Positions 1-9,754 of a stretch of 41,080 nt of DNA are shown here, piece by piece. This DNA is from a virus. Position 1 is the stretch's first letter. Each line of letters begins with the position of its first letter. Where the stretch lies: positions 1-41,080 of IMG/VR virus record IMGVR_UViG_3300006751_000030; one strand, 5' to 3'. The position numbers were made by a program, and so were the translations under genes. The notes beneath the pieces were generated by a model. The model was not told the origin of the DNA, did not search any database, and saw only the letters and a list, made by a program, of their open reading frames with translations.

Positions 1-3000
1 GTCATCATTAAACATTAGTCCATTTTCAAATCTTCCGGGGCGGAAATCTAGAACCCCCTCATATTTTACATCATTTGGATGCAAATGATCACGGCCAAGG
101 ATCCAATTCCCAAAAACTGATTCTGTTATATTTGGCTCAATATCAGTAAATGATTCAACTAATAATTTAAAAGCAGGAACTGTCGGCCCCTTTGTAAACG
201 CTTGCATCGTTCCTGCGAGGGCACTTCTGTAAACTTCTCGATCTGAACTTTCGCCAAAATTACTAAAAAATGGAATTTTAGTTAGAACCCCAAAATTTCT
301 CCTAAGAGCCTCTCTTAATGCTCCATATTTATATGTAACATAATAATCTTCATCCTCTTGAACCGAATCGCTTATCGCCCAATTTATCTCATTATCTCCA
401 TATTCGTAAGATATATAAATGTCATCATAAGAATAAAGATAGTCAAAATAAATGCTTCCGGATCTTGCATCTACATTTACCTGATCTCCTACTTCTGGAA
501 CAGATTTTGTTTTATAAGTTATATCAATTGGATCAAAGGGGTTAACAAATGAATCTGTTGGAAACTTTATAGTAACGCCCTTATCCCCGGCATCAACTGT
601 AGCTTTTACAATAATCTTGCAGGCACCTGTGGCTGGCAAGGTTTCTCCAGAGTCATTTACCGCCGGACTAGATATATCAACTGTAGACAAGTCTAAGTCA
701 GCAGAAAGTATTTCAAAGTACATTCCGTTATCATCTATTAAATAATCAGCAGTATTGTCTACTGTGCTTAGATCAACACCCGACTTTATACTGACTACTG
801 CTGTATCTTCATCTTCATTTAATTCAGATGCTGCTATTTCAAGATTATCTAGCTTTAAAATATTTAATTCACTATCAAATACCTTTGTATTAGATGGCGT
901 ATGGATCACCGAAATAAGCTTATCAAAGTCTGAATCCTTTACAGCGATAGTAAAATACCCCGCATCTGCAAGCAGTCTTGTAGAAAAAACCTTTTTCAAA
1001 TCAATAATATTTTCAGAAAAAGACATATATTTAGAATTATATATATTTCCTCCGCCCGCTTCCAGAGGTACATTGACATTATCTTTATTAAAATCTTCTG
1101 CCCTATTACCTTGCTCAGAAGAGTCAAGACCCTCTCCTTCTAATACGCCATCTGTGTATACTCCTTTGACATCAACTATATCATATGGAAGAGCGATTAT
1201 ATAATCATCTAAAATTTCACATATATATTGAAGCTCATTATTCTCATCAAAGGCGGTTGTTTCTCCGTCATATGACGTAATTGTATTTTCAAGATCTAAA
1301 ATACTAGCAGTGGTGCTTGTATTAGATAATTTTTCATAAAGCCTTGTTGCATCTATTGCAACATCAGAGGAAATTAATTTTTTCGCCGCCTGTGTAACAT
1401 TTAATATATTGTAGTTTAAAGTTGTTATAGAATTATGTCTATAATTAATTGTTCCAACCTCATACTCTTGCTCATATTCAATTGCCAGATAAATATGCCC
1501 ATTTTTATAATCAACGGCATAGTCTCCTACTCGCCTGAGTCTGGATAGATTGTCATAAAAATCTTCTCCTTTTTCTGCGGATATTGTAGACTCCAGAGTA
1601 TCTGTTGATACTCGACTAAGCCCAGGATTAGAGTCAATTGCTTTAAAATATTTTTCATTTATAAATAAATCTGTTCTTTCTAACGAAATAGAAGAATTAT
1701 TGTGAGAGCCTATTGCGTCTTGTGATTCATTTAATATCATGCTATTTTCTAACGCAAAGGTTAAGCCTTTTGTTCCAATATTTGCGTCACTTCCAATATC
1801 TGGAGTCGTTGCCGTAGAATTTATGGCGAAAGAATTTATTAAATTATCTGAATCTGGATCTCCAAAATACTTTATTTGCAAATCTTCTATGCCGCTATCA
1901 TTTGAGGATCCAAAATCTCTAGCAAAATAGTTTTGTGAGTTATAATCAATTAATTCTGCCGGTATTCCTGGAGAAAACGCAATATAATTATTTGATGCAT
2001 TTTCGGTTATTACAACAGAAAACGCGGGACAAACGAATTCGCCTATCGGCTCAAGCCTCTCTAGCTCAATCAAGTCAAATTTTACAAGCTCATTTGATTG
2101 CGTTTTAAACTCTGGAGACCTTGTGCCGAAAAAATGTATTTGCTCTTTGGTGTGATATAATGACTGATAAACCTCCCCAGTTGTTTGATTATATATTCTA
2201 AACACGTCTGTTACGGGGGTATTTGCAGGACTTATAACAAACGATGACTCAAAATTATTCTCAACATGCTCGTTGAACACCTCAATGTGGCAAGGCGCAT
2301 TATAATCGATCCCTTCGATATATATTTTGTCATAATTAAAATCTATATTTACAGACTCACTGGCCAGGGTTCTGCTTGAAGATGGAACTAAATTATTGTC
2401 CTCTATATAATAATCTAAATTTTCTGTAAAAGAATTTCTATAATAATAAGATGCAAAATTATTTTTTGTTCCAGTTCCATCTCCAATTTCTTCTGCGCCA
2501 ACTACAATCACCTCTCCGGTGCTATAATTTATTGTATATTCTCCAAGCAATGATGGGAGCTTTGATGCGTTGAATACCAACTCTGTTCGAAATTCTTCTG
2601 GAATTACTTCTGAATTTTCACCATCTGTAAAGATAACTCCATCTAATTCATATACTTCATTTTCAGAATTTACAATTGGTGCATTTTCTAGAAAAAATCT
2701 AGTGATATTTGCAGGAACAGCTTCTGTGATAGCATGCTTTATATTATATACCTCTATAGACTCATTGTTTACAGAAACTCCCAGGTCTCGATAAAGATAT
2801 GAGATTGTAATCTTGTCCGTAATCATCGGCTCTGTTATGTTTCCAAATTCCGACAGAAGCACCTGATTGCTGTCTAGCGCATAATAACTAAACGCACTTT
2901 GTGGATCATATTTATTATCTTTTATAGAATACTTATATCTTTCTATATTATATTCTGTGCCTATATTTCCATCACAATCTTCTTCATCATCTTCTTTTTC

Positions 3001-3777
3001 TAAAACTAAACTTATAACTTTAATTACATTTTCATTTGCAAGATCCAATAAAAATCCTTTAAATCCATTATTTTCAGAAGAAATTGAAATCTCTTCCTCA
3101 GCGTATTCTTCTTGTAGAGAGATTGGGTTTACTGTAAGTTCCGTATGGTTCTCTATCTCAGAATCTACATTATAATTTAATGATTTAAAAATTAAATTAT
3201 TGCCCGTTAAATTTGGAGAAATTCTTTCTATCAAATATGCATTTTCGTTCATTAGCCTATCTGTAGCTCCAGAGCCTCTTATTCTTTTTTCATCAACGGC
3301 TCTTACAGATATAAAGTTATCACTTAAAATTTTGCCTAAATCTTTTTGTGCTTGATAAATTTCAGTTGCTTGTGCCGATAAAACAGTTGTTAGATTTGAG
3401 TTTTCAACATTATATATCTTTGGAATGTTTAAAAACATTCTTTCTTTAACTGGATTTAGATTATCAATTCCCGTAAAGTACAAATCTCTGCTTACATCGT
3501 CGTTTACTAACTCTTCTCCAGATTCTGATAAAAACAATACATCGTCAGAGTCCTGAAGTTTTAATATATAAAAATTTCCAGCAATTTGGGGGCTAGTCTT
3601 TATGACGACTACGCTTTCGTCTATTGACACCTTGAGTATGTCTAACCCATCTGTGTGCCCGCTTACTGAGATAACTTCAAAATTATCTGTAGTTACAAGC
3701 TCGCTTATTGAGCTGTTAAATGTTACTTTTAATTCTGTACTAGACGGAATTGAAAAAGATATTGGCCTTAATAGCAT
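1..3777 (-). CDS. Large baseplate wedge protein (gp7 / tail protein I-like), 3' end beyond window
   Basis: The frame is open from an ATG at 3777 to the left window edge with no stop, giving at least 1259 residues; I translated it from the sequence. An AGG overlapping the J stop lies seven bases before the ATG. Several beta units of the type YKNGHIYLAIEYEQEYEVG and ARSGSIYFDYLYSYDDIYIS recur, as in many phage baseplate proteins. About residues 1145-1230 (YKYGALREALRRNFGVLTKI, DREVYRSALAGTMQAFTKGP, TVPAFKLLVESFTDIEPNI) resemble the tail protein I or gp7 region that follows J in many phages. The last visible residues (LDFRPGRFENGLMFND) resemble the start of a concanavalin/LamG-like domain. The gene order gp25, gp6, this gene supports a wedge role. 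Confidence 0.65.
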   Translation of the reverse strand, partial: MLLRPISFSIPSSTELKVTFNSSISELVTTDNFEVISVSGHTDGLDILKVSIDESVVVIKTSPQIAGNFYILKLQDSDDVLFLSESGEELVNDDVSRDLYFTGIDNLNPVKERMFLNIPKIYNVENSNLTTVLSAQATEIYQAQKDLGKILSDNFISVRAVDEKRIRGSGATDRLMNENAYLIERISPNLTGNNLIFKSLNYNVDSEIENHTELTVNPISLQEEYAEEEISISSENNGFKGFLLDLANENVIKVISLVLEKEDDEEDCDGNIGTEYNIERYKYSIKDNKYDPQSAFSYYALDSNQVLLSEFGNITEPMITDKITISYLYRDLGVSVNNESIEVYNIKHAITEAVPANITRFFLENAPIVNSENEVYELDGVIFTDGENSEVIPEEFRTELVFNASKLPSLLGEYTINYSTGEVIVVGAEEIGDGTGTKNNFASYYYRNSFTENLDYYIEDNNLVPSSSRTLASESVNIDFNYDKIYIEGIDYNAPCHIEVFNEHVENNFESSFVISPANTPVTDVFRIYNQTTGEVYQSLYHTKEQIHFFGTRSPEFKTQSNELVKFDLIELERLEPIGEFVCPAFSVVITENASNNYIAFSPGIPAELIDYNSQNYFARDFGSSNDSGIEDLQIKYFGDPDSDNLINSFAINSTATTPDIGSDANIGTKGLTFALENSMILNESQDAIGSHNNSSISLERTDLFINEKYFKAIDSNPGLSRVSTDTLESTISAEKGEDFYDNLSRLRRVGDYAVDYKNGHIYLAIEYEQEYEVGTINYRHNSITTLNYNILNVTQAAKKLISSDVAIDATRLYEKLSNTSTTASILDLENTITSYDGETTAFDENNELQYICEILDDYIIALPYDIVDVKGVYTDGVLEGEGLDSSEQGNRAEDFNKDNVNVPLEAGGGNIYNSKYMSFSENIIDLKKVFSTRLLADAGYFTIAVKDSDFDKLISVIHTPSNTKVFDSELNILKLDNLEIAASELNEDEDTAVVSIKSGVDLSTVDNTADYLIDDNGMYFEILSADLDLSTVDISSPAVNDSGETLPATGACKIIVKATVDAGDKGVTIKFPTDSFVNPFDPIDITYKTKSVPEVGDQVNVDARSGSIYFDYLYSYDDIYISYEYGDNEINWAISDSVQEDEDYYVTYKYGALREALRRNFGVLTKIPFFSNFGESSDREVYRSALAGTMQAFTKGPTVPAFKLLVESFTDIEPNITESVFGNWILGRDHLHPNDVKYEGVLDFRPGRFENGLMFNDD

Positions 3778-3785
3778 CTTTAAAC

Positions 3786-6700
3786 CTAACTTATCCTAAA
3801 TTTATTTCTTGAAATTGTTTCAAAGGTTACCGCTCCGGGAGAAATCGTTTGATTATCAAGAGCTTTTATAAATGCCTTTCTCCCCGTCTTGCCTGTTTCA
3901 TTGAACAAAGATATATTCACAGAGTCCACTCCCGTAATTGCAGCAGCAGAAGAGATAATGTCTGAATAATCTATTACAGACCCTAGCTTAGTGGAGCTAA
4001 GGCGTGAGGTTACTGCGTTTGAAACATTTTGAACAATAGTTCCGGCCTCATTAAGCGCATCATCATTTATTAATAATGTTCCAGTGACATCTACAGTTAT
4101 TTCCTCTGCTTCCTTTATTAAAACATCTGCAGTCACAGGTCTGACAGATTCTATTTCCGTGGTTGCATTAATTATAAGGCCATTTACATTATAAGAAACT
4201 GTGATTCTTTCTCCTTCTTTTGGAGATAAAAACTCATAGTCAACAAAATATGTCTCTCCGGTTCCAGGCTGATTAGCAGGCCGAACTTCTACCATTCCAA
4301 TAAGATTTCCAGTTGAAGATCTAAACCCAGAAGTAACAGAGATTCTGTCTATTCTGCCGAATCTGTTTTCTGTTGCCCTAGAGCCTGAATTCGAATAATA
4401 TAACTCTTCAAAGCCATCCTCATTATATACCAAAAGATGCAGCTGGACAGTATCTCCAGAGCTAACAGATATTGCTGAATTATTCTCTGTAGACGGAAGG
4501 GTAAACTCATAATTATTTAAATCTGAATCTAATTCTGCAGATCCTACATCATAATCTATATTATTTAATGAGTAGCCAAGTAAATCATATTCGTCACTTA
4601 CATCTCCATATGAATCCAAAATACAAACCTTATCAACCCGTGCAATCCCTATGTTTGTTGGTATTTCACTTAAATCCAATTCTGTTTCTAAATCCGAACC
4701 TATGTCAAAGTTCGTCCCCGTCATTGTTGTTCCGGCAGTAACCTCTAAGATAACCCTGTTGATTGTTGTTCCTGTTATTTTTATCTTCCCAGCACTACTG
4801 ACGCCAGAAGTAGTTACAGATAATTCAGTTGGCGCAAATCTTAAAATAGACTCTATATCTCCAGCATCATCAAAGTTAAAAAATATTGGCTGATTTGTTC
4901 CGCTTAAATTTGATGCTCCAAATCCAAGCAAGCTGTTTGTAGAAGGTCCCCCAGTAATGGGAAGGCTTGCCAAAGCAATATTCGGATGAATTATAGTTAT
5001 ATCTGCAACATATTTAACATATACAGATTCCGTTGCAAAATATAGATCCTCTACTGATTCGAACAATTCTTCTGCCTCAAGAATACTTTCCGAAGGAAAG
5101 GCTACAACGTTATTATAACTAGAGCCGTCTGTTTTGTTGATGTCAAAAAACTCAACCTTATTATAGTGCACAGTAACTACATCATCTATTGCAACCGGAG
5201 AATCAGATGGAAACAAAATAGTTCGACTAGAGAAAGAGCCATCGTTTTCTTTAGTTATATATAGCTCAAGATTATCACTATCTCTTCTTATGGAAATTAC
5301 ATTTTCAACTTCATCATCTTCGGAAGCTAACTCTATACCAACAGCGGTTGTGTTATCAGAAGTGGCTATAGTATCTACTGTCGCGCTTGCTTCCGTCTTC
5401 TGATACACAGAGATAACCTTTGATATTTTATTCTCTAATTCTACAGAAAATTCAGAAGTTGCACTATCCTGCAATATAGTTGCCTCTTCTTCAAGGATGC
5501 CACCACTTGAGGTCCAATCTATTGCATCAACTACACTTTCGTCTCTAAATTGAGACAAACTTTCAGAGCCGCCATAATCTATATACGGATCAAAGATACG
5601 CCTCCAAGTGTAATTTACGCTCAATATGTCAGAAGCAGTAGGCAGGGCGCGCCCAGAAATTTCTATCAGGCCGGTTGAATTTACTCCAGAAGAATCTATA
5701 TTTTGTGACGCAACTATATATATCTCGCCAGTTGTTGTGTTTTGGACTCGACTTACTTTGACAACTGGCGTATGATTTAATTGAATATAATTATTTCCAG
5801 CAATACTTATAGTGGAGTTTTCTCCTATTTCACTTATATCTTTATAAACTTGACTTATTTCGTCTACTTCAGAAAATGATAGAGCATCTATGCTGTTTAA
5901 TTCTGCCTTTATAACGCTCTCTGAATCTACAGCTTTAGTATTTGATACAAAATGTATTTTATCGAATCCGAAAGGACTTCCGCCAGTTTCTGGATTTAAA
6001 TCTTTTTCTAATTCATAATTGCCGATAACTACGCCATTTTCATCTGTATATGCTTCAATTAAAATTCCAGATGCAGTTCCTGACACTGATACCATCGAAT
6101 CAACTGGCTGTGCAGGCAAGATTCCATTTTTAAAAGATAAAACTCTTCTTTCTTCCGAAGTTCTGGTGGGGTCTTGTCCCGTCTGTCCTAAAATGTAATC
6201 ATTTCTTTCATCAATAAGGTTACCAGTTCCAGACAAGTCAGTAAAAATAAAAGATTCTGAAACTTGCTCTATCTTTCTTCCGAGTATATATACATCAACC
6301 TTGCCTCCGGTGCCAGAGTTCAATATTCTAAATGACCCATCATCTGTTTCTAAAGTTTCTGTCCCATCTCTCAACATTAGTGTATTTCCCGGCTCTACTA
6401 CGAGGGCGTCCACTACTCCCTCGACTCCCAATAATACATTCCTGTATCCGGCAGAAGTCCCAACATTAGCTCCGCTAAAAACAGCTAAGATTCTAGATCT
6501 AAAGGAATCATCTGTTTCTCGGTTAGATCCTCCGCTCATGCCGACTAAGTTTGTTACAGAAACTCCCGAAGCATCTGCACTTATAATTTGTAAAGACGCA
6601 ACATTTCCAGTTGTTCCAGATCTAGTTGCTTGCACTGGGATCTCTAAAGCATAAGAGCTATTTAACCCAGCTATATTTAAAGCTCTCCTCATTCTATTTG

Positions 6701-7109
6701 CATTGGCAGCAAAAGTGTTTTTTTCTGCCGGCGTCATTGTAAAATTGCCTATTGTTTTAAATTTTATACCATTTCTTGCAGCAACTGTTGTTCCGCTTGG
6801 TATTGATACATCAGAAGTTAAACTATTTGTTGTAAATATAACTATTCCACTCGCAGCAGTGCCGGTTCCTCTTGCTACTCCAAAATTTGCAGCCAATAAA
6901 TCTAAATCTCTACCTGCAGTTGTCGCTAAAGACTGCTTCTGAGAAACTAGAGATAATGATGTATATAGCCTAGAAAGTTGATCTGCAGAAAGATCAACAA
7001 ATAAATCTCTAGCTACAGATCCTGGCTTTGTATCAAGATTTGGCTGAGTTAATTTTAGCCGATCTATCATCGTTGCCACTATTTCGCTAAAAGTTCTATT
7101 TGACGCCAT
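3786..7109 (-). CDS. Baseplate wedge protein, gp6 / baseplate J-like, enlarged
   Basis: A 1107-residue protein with AAGGA before the ATG. The N-terminal ~270 residues match the baseplate J family: TKPGSVARDLFVDLSADQL, AGRDLDLLAANFGVARGTG, IPSGTTVAARNGIKFKTIG, GGSNRETDDSFRSRILAVFS, and YRNVLLGVEGVVDALVVEPG. The last ~140 residues (ETVTADVLIKEAE-like start, VDVTGTLLINDDALNEAGTI, KLGSVIDYSDIISSAAAITG, VDSVNISLF) match the family C-terminus. Between them lie about 650 residues of beta-rich, Asp/Ser/Glu-rich insertion. Typical J proteins are about 350-400 residues and T4 gp6 about 660. The protein forms the ring that joins wedges around the hub. Its stop codon TAG overlaps the weak AGG binding site of the next gene. 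Confidence 0.88.
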   Translation of the reverse strand: MASNRTFSEIVATMIDRLKLTQPNLDTKPGSVARDLFVDLSADQLSRLYTSLSLVSQKQSLATTAGRDLDLLAANFGVARGTGTAASGIVIFTTNSLTSDVSIPSGTTVAARNGIKFKTIGNFTMTPAEKNTFAANANRMRRALNIAGLNSSYALEIPVQATRSGTTGNVASLQIISADASGVSVTNLVGMSGGSNRETDDSFRSRILAVFSGANVGTSAGYRNVLLGVEGVVDALVVEPGNTLMLRDGTETLETDDGSFRILNSGTGGKVDVYILGRKIEQVSESFIFTDLSGTGNLIDERNDYILGQTGQDPTRTSEERRVLSFKNGILPAQPVDSMVSVSGTASGILIEAYTDENGVVIGNYELEKDLNPETGGSPFGFDKIHFVSNTKAVDSESVIKAELNSIDALSFSEVDEISQVYKDISEIGENSTISIAGNNYIQLNHTPVVKVSRVQNTTTGEIYIVASQNIDSSGVNSTGLIEISGRALPTASDILSVNYTWRRIFDPYIDYGGSESLSQFRDESVVDAIDWTSSGGILEEEATILQDSATSEFSVELENKISKVISVYQKTEASATVDTIATSDNTTAVGIELASEDDEVENVISIRRDSDNLELYITKENDGSFSSRTILFPSDSPVAIDDVVTVHYNKVEFFDINKTDGSSYNNVVAFPSESILEAEELFESVEDLYFATESVYVKYVADITIIHPNIALASLPITGGPSTNSLLGFGASNLSGTNQPIFFNFDDAGDIESILRFAPTELSVTTSGVSSAGKIKITGTTINRVILEVTAGTTMTGTNFDIGSDLETELDLSEIPTNIGIARVDKVCILDSYGDVSDEYDLLGYSLNNIDYDVGSAELDSDLNNYEFTLPSTENNSAISVSSGDTVQLHLLVYNEDGFEELYYSNSGSRATENRFGRIDRISVTSGFRSSTGNLIGMVEVRPANQPGTGETYFVDYEFLSPKEGERITVSYNVNGLIINATTEIESVRPVTADVLIKEAEEITVDVTGTLLINDDALNEAGTIVQNVSNAVTSRLSSTKLGSVIDYSDIISSAAAITGVDSVNISLFNETGKTGRKAFIKALDNQTISPGAVTFETISRNKFRIS

Positions 7110-7119
7110 TATTTATTCC

Positions 7120-7551
7120 TTAAGCTATTCTTACTGTAATATTGTTTCTTACTTCTGTCAACTCTTCTGTCAAAACTGATACAAATATATTGTACATCCT
7201 TGGGTCTAAAGAGTCTCGCTCTACCAGTACGCTCAATACTTCTATAATTTTCTCTCCAGAGGAAAGAGCCTGTCTTCTAGATTGAGATCTTTGCAATGCC
7301 ATTAGATTTCTTACAGCTTTCATGGCCGACGATTGAAGGTCTAAGTTTATAAGAGCTTTGTCTGCATAATGCCCTATCTGCAAAGCACCGACATGACTAC
7401 CGTAATTTGGATGAAATTTATTATCACCAAGCTCTGTTAGTAAAATTTTTATAATATCCTGTCTAAGCTTAGAGTTGCCAGTAACTATGGATAAAGCTCC
7501 ATCGTCCTGCACTTTTATGTCGCCTCTAACTAGTGATAAATCAAAAGACAT
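7120..7551 (-). CDS. Baseplate wedge protein, gp25-like (GPW/gp25 family)
   Basis: I place the start at the ATG at 7551, giving 143 residues, because AGGAGG lies seven bases before it; an in-frame ATG at 7557 would be only one base from that site. The sequence has the family pattern: an N-terminal strand (SFDLSLVRGDIKVQDDGAL), then LRQDIIKILLTELGDNKFHP with the conserved NYGSHVGALQIG motif, and a C-terminal strand (MYNIFVSVLTEEL). The length matches T4 gp25 (about 132). In contractile tails gp25 is part of the wedge core and helps start sheath assembly. It stands directly before the gp6/J-like gene, the order found in many myoviruses and in related injection systems. Confidence 0.9.
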   Translation of the reverse strand: MSFDLSLVRGDIKVQDDGALSIVTGNSKLRQDIIKILLTELGDNKFHPNYGSHVGALQIGHYADKALINLDLQSSAMKAVRNLMALQRSQSRRQALSSGEKIIEVLSVLVERDSLDPRMYNIFVSVLTEELTEVRNNITVRIA

Positions 7552-7641
7552 AAACATCCCTCCTATCTCTGTTTTTTACTTTAAAAATAATAGAAAAATT
7601 TAAACACAAAAGATAGTTATAACACTAATATTAGCCTTATT

Positions 7642-7659
7642 AATAAAAATATTTTTATT
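7642..7659 (-). repeat. AT-rich palindrome after the 697-residue gene
   Basis: An 18-base perfect palindrome (AATAAAAAT / ATTTTTATT) begins at the stop codon of the upstream gene, inside the 107-base gap before the chosen gp25-like start. A second, 10-base palindrome (CTAATATTAG, 7625-7634) follows. With no GC content in the stem, it would be a weak hairpin, though it includes short T runs. A weak terminator or processing site is possible. Confidence 0.35.
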
Positions 7660-9752
7660 TACTCCGCATCTTGGTTGAATACAAACATATTGGTTGGGCC
7701 TTCCAATATTCGCAAAAATAACTTATATACACCATGAGCTCTGTTTGTAACATCATTAACTGCCTGAGCAATAGGGGTTCGGTTTATTTGCTCAAAAAAG
7801 CCGCTTGAAAACTCACGTTCTAAAGACTCAAATTGCTCTGGTGTTAATAAGGATAGCAGCGAATCTTCTTTCATGGTAAATAAGGCAATCGCAAATGCCA
7901 AGATATCTATTGCCCCTGTTCCTTTTGAGACCCCTAATTGTGAAGATATCTCTGACTGTATTTCATCTGCAGGTCCAGCCGCAGCATCTTCTCTTTCCTT
8001 CTTTATTTCTCCAAGCCTATTATTTAAAAACTTTTGAGGCAAAGTAACCGCAGAAAGTACAGCGCTCATAAGATGAGAGCTTCTAACTCCGGAATTTCTA
8101 TGAACATTTGCTTGCATCTCTAGACCTTCTGGAACAGAATTATCTCCAAATAACATTAATAATGAATCTTCTATTAAAAGTGCAGTTTGCAATTGCAGCA
8201 CCTCTGGATCTGTCTCCTCCCCCTCTTGTTCTATCCCGGCATGGGCGTTATCATCATCTATGCTTCTGTCTGTTCTTGGCACATATCCTGTATGCGCTTG
8301 GGCTTTATGAAGATCTCTAATTCTTTCTGATAAATTAATTGCAAATCCATGAACTGAAGACAAAAGCCTAACTATAATCAATGATTCTAAAAGCCCAAGA
8401 GAATCTGCTATATCTTCATATGTTAATTCAACATTTTTATGTCCTGCAGAGACAGGCGGGCTTTGTCCGGGGTCCCCTTGGGCGCTGGGGGCTGGCATAT
8501 AGGTTGTAGTGCCACTAATTGTATCTAATCTAATTCTTATTATAGCCTCTAATAATGTTGATTTTAAAGGCTGTCCATTAACCGTTCTTAAAGATTCTTC
8601 TAAAAATGGAGGAGCTACCATTTTTCTTGGCTCATTAATACAAGAGGCAATTCTTCCATCTTGAACGGGCGGATACAATAAATATGAAAGTTTAAAGAAA
8701 TTTGCCGGAGTAGCAATATCTTGCATCGTCTCAACTATATTGCCGAGAATTAATTCTTGATATAATCCATCTTTCAAAGTTTGATTGATGGCTTTAAATG
8801 TAGCCTGCCTATCTTCAGCTTCTGCGCGAACTACAATGTCTCTTATGAATACAACTTTGCTTTGATCTGACACTTGATCCTCCGTCCTGGAATAATCAGT
8901 GCTGCTATCTATTACGCCTACAAAAAATTCTAGGGTAGGCTGAATAACCGCTTTATCTCCACCCAGTGACACCAAATTGTTCAGCAGAGTCTTTGCTGTA
9001 GTTCTAAGCGTTTCTGCGGCATCATCTCCCTCTATATTTGCGCCACCTGCTCCCGCCCTAACTATTTCCGAAAGTAATTCAGAGTTAGTTATAAGGGTTG
9101 CCGTGGCTTCTGTCGAATAACCAAGAGCTTGTAATTTTTTTAGATATGAGTCAGATTCTGCTACCATATTATACATGGCATTACTCGCCGTAAACGGCCT
9201 ACTAGTTTTATCTAGCTGCCTTGTATCTAAAATTGCCATATATTTTTCTTTAACAAAGGACGGATCCTCCTTCAAAACTCCATCCATAGTTATATATGCC
9301 AAATAATCAGAATCATCTATATCAGTTGTAGATGGCATTCCAAGCAATCTAAAAAATGTATTTTCATTAGATTCCATCAGAGCTTCTGCGTCAATAATCT
9401 CCTCAAGAGTTTTATATTGTTGATCTGTATCTACAGTTTCTGTCGCTAAAGCAAAAGGAAGATAGCTAGATCTCATGCCTTTAATTTCTCCAAATAAACT
9501 TTCAAAATTTTCAATAACCTCTGCAAACATCTGGGCAATTTGCGCTCCTTGGCTATCTGGGTCTGTCAGCATTCCAAAGTTTGAATCTGTAATCTGAAAA
9601 CGAGTTTGCAAAGTGCCAATTGCAGCATCTAGCGTAGCCTTTAAATTATTGGACTCAAGCTCTCCCAACAGTTTGGACATTCCCTTTAAATCATTATCAT
9701 TTAAAGCTTCTTGCGATGAAGCTGTTGCTGTCAAATCGGGTTCTTCTGCCAT
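7659..9752 (-). CDS. Hypothetical helical baseplate-region protein, 697 residues
   Basis: I do not recognise a family. The ATG has GGAGA upstream and begins two bases after the stop of the giant gene, implying coupled translation. The sequence is mostly helical with many Leu/Ala/Glu/Asp residues (LKGMSKLLGELESNNLKATL; LLESLIIVRLLSSVHGFAIN; AIDILAFAIALFTMKEDSLL). A proline-rich low-complexity break occurs at about 420-440 (MPAPSAQGDPGQSPP) and an acidic loop near 500. There are no signal peptides or catalytic motifs I can see, and the two hydrophobic stretches are short. Its place between the giant baseplate protein and the gp25-like wedge gene suggests a structural or assembly role in the baseplate; that is inference only. 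Confidence 0.5.
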   Translation of the reverse strand: MAEEPDLTATASSQEALNDNDLKGMSKLLGELESNNLKATLDAAIGTLQTRFQITDSNFGMLTDPDSQGAQIAQMFAEVIENFESLFGEIKGMRSSYLPFALATETVDTDQQYKTLEEIIDAEALMESNENTFFRLLGMPSTTDIDDSDYLAYITMDGVLKEDPSFVKEKYMAILDTRQLDKTSRPFTASNAMYNMVAESDSYLKKLQALGYSTEATATLITNSELLSEIVRAGAGGANIEGDDAAETLRTTAKTLLNNLVSLGGDKAVIQPTLEFFVGVIDSSTDYSRTEDQVSDQSKVVFIRDIVVRAEAEDRQATFKAINQTLKDGLYQELILGNIVETMQDIATPANFFKLSYLLYPPVQDGRIASCINEPRKMVAPPFLEESLRTVNGQPLKSTLLEAIIRIRLDTISGTTTYMPAPSAQGDPGQSPPVSAGHKNVELTYEDIADSLGLLESLIIVRLLSSVHGFAINLSERIRDLHKAQAHTGYVPRTDRSIDDDNAHAGIEQEGEETDPEVLQLQTALLIEDSLLMLFGDNSVPEGLEMQANVHRNSGVRSSHLMSAVLSAVTLPQKFLNNRLGEIKKEREDAAAGPADEIQSEISSQLGVSKGTGAIDILAFAIALFTMKEDSLLSLLTPEQFESLEREFSSGFFEQINRTPIAQAVNDVTNRAHGVYKLFLRILEGPTNMFVFNQDAE

Positions 9753-9754
9753 GT

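Noticed and set aside
755-1204. Plus-strand open frame of 149 codons near the left edge
   Set aside because: It is antisense to the continuous minus-strand wedge gene that runs from 3777 off the window edge; composition (Ser/Thr/Leu-rich) is that of a shadow frame.
7552-7557. First ATG of the gp25-like frame (7557) as start
   Set aside because: It lies one base from AGGAGG; the ATG at 7551 has seven-base spacing and is the better start.
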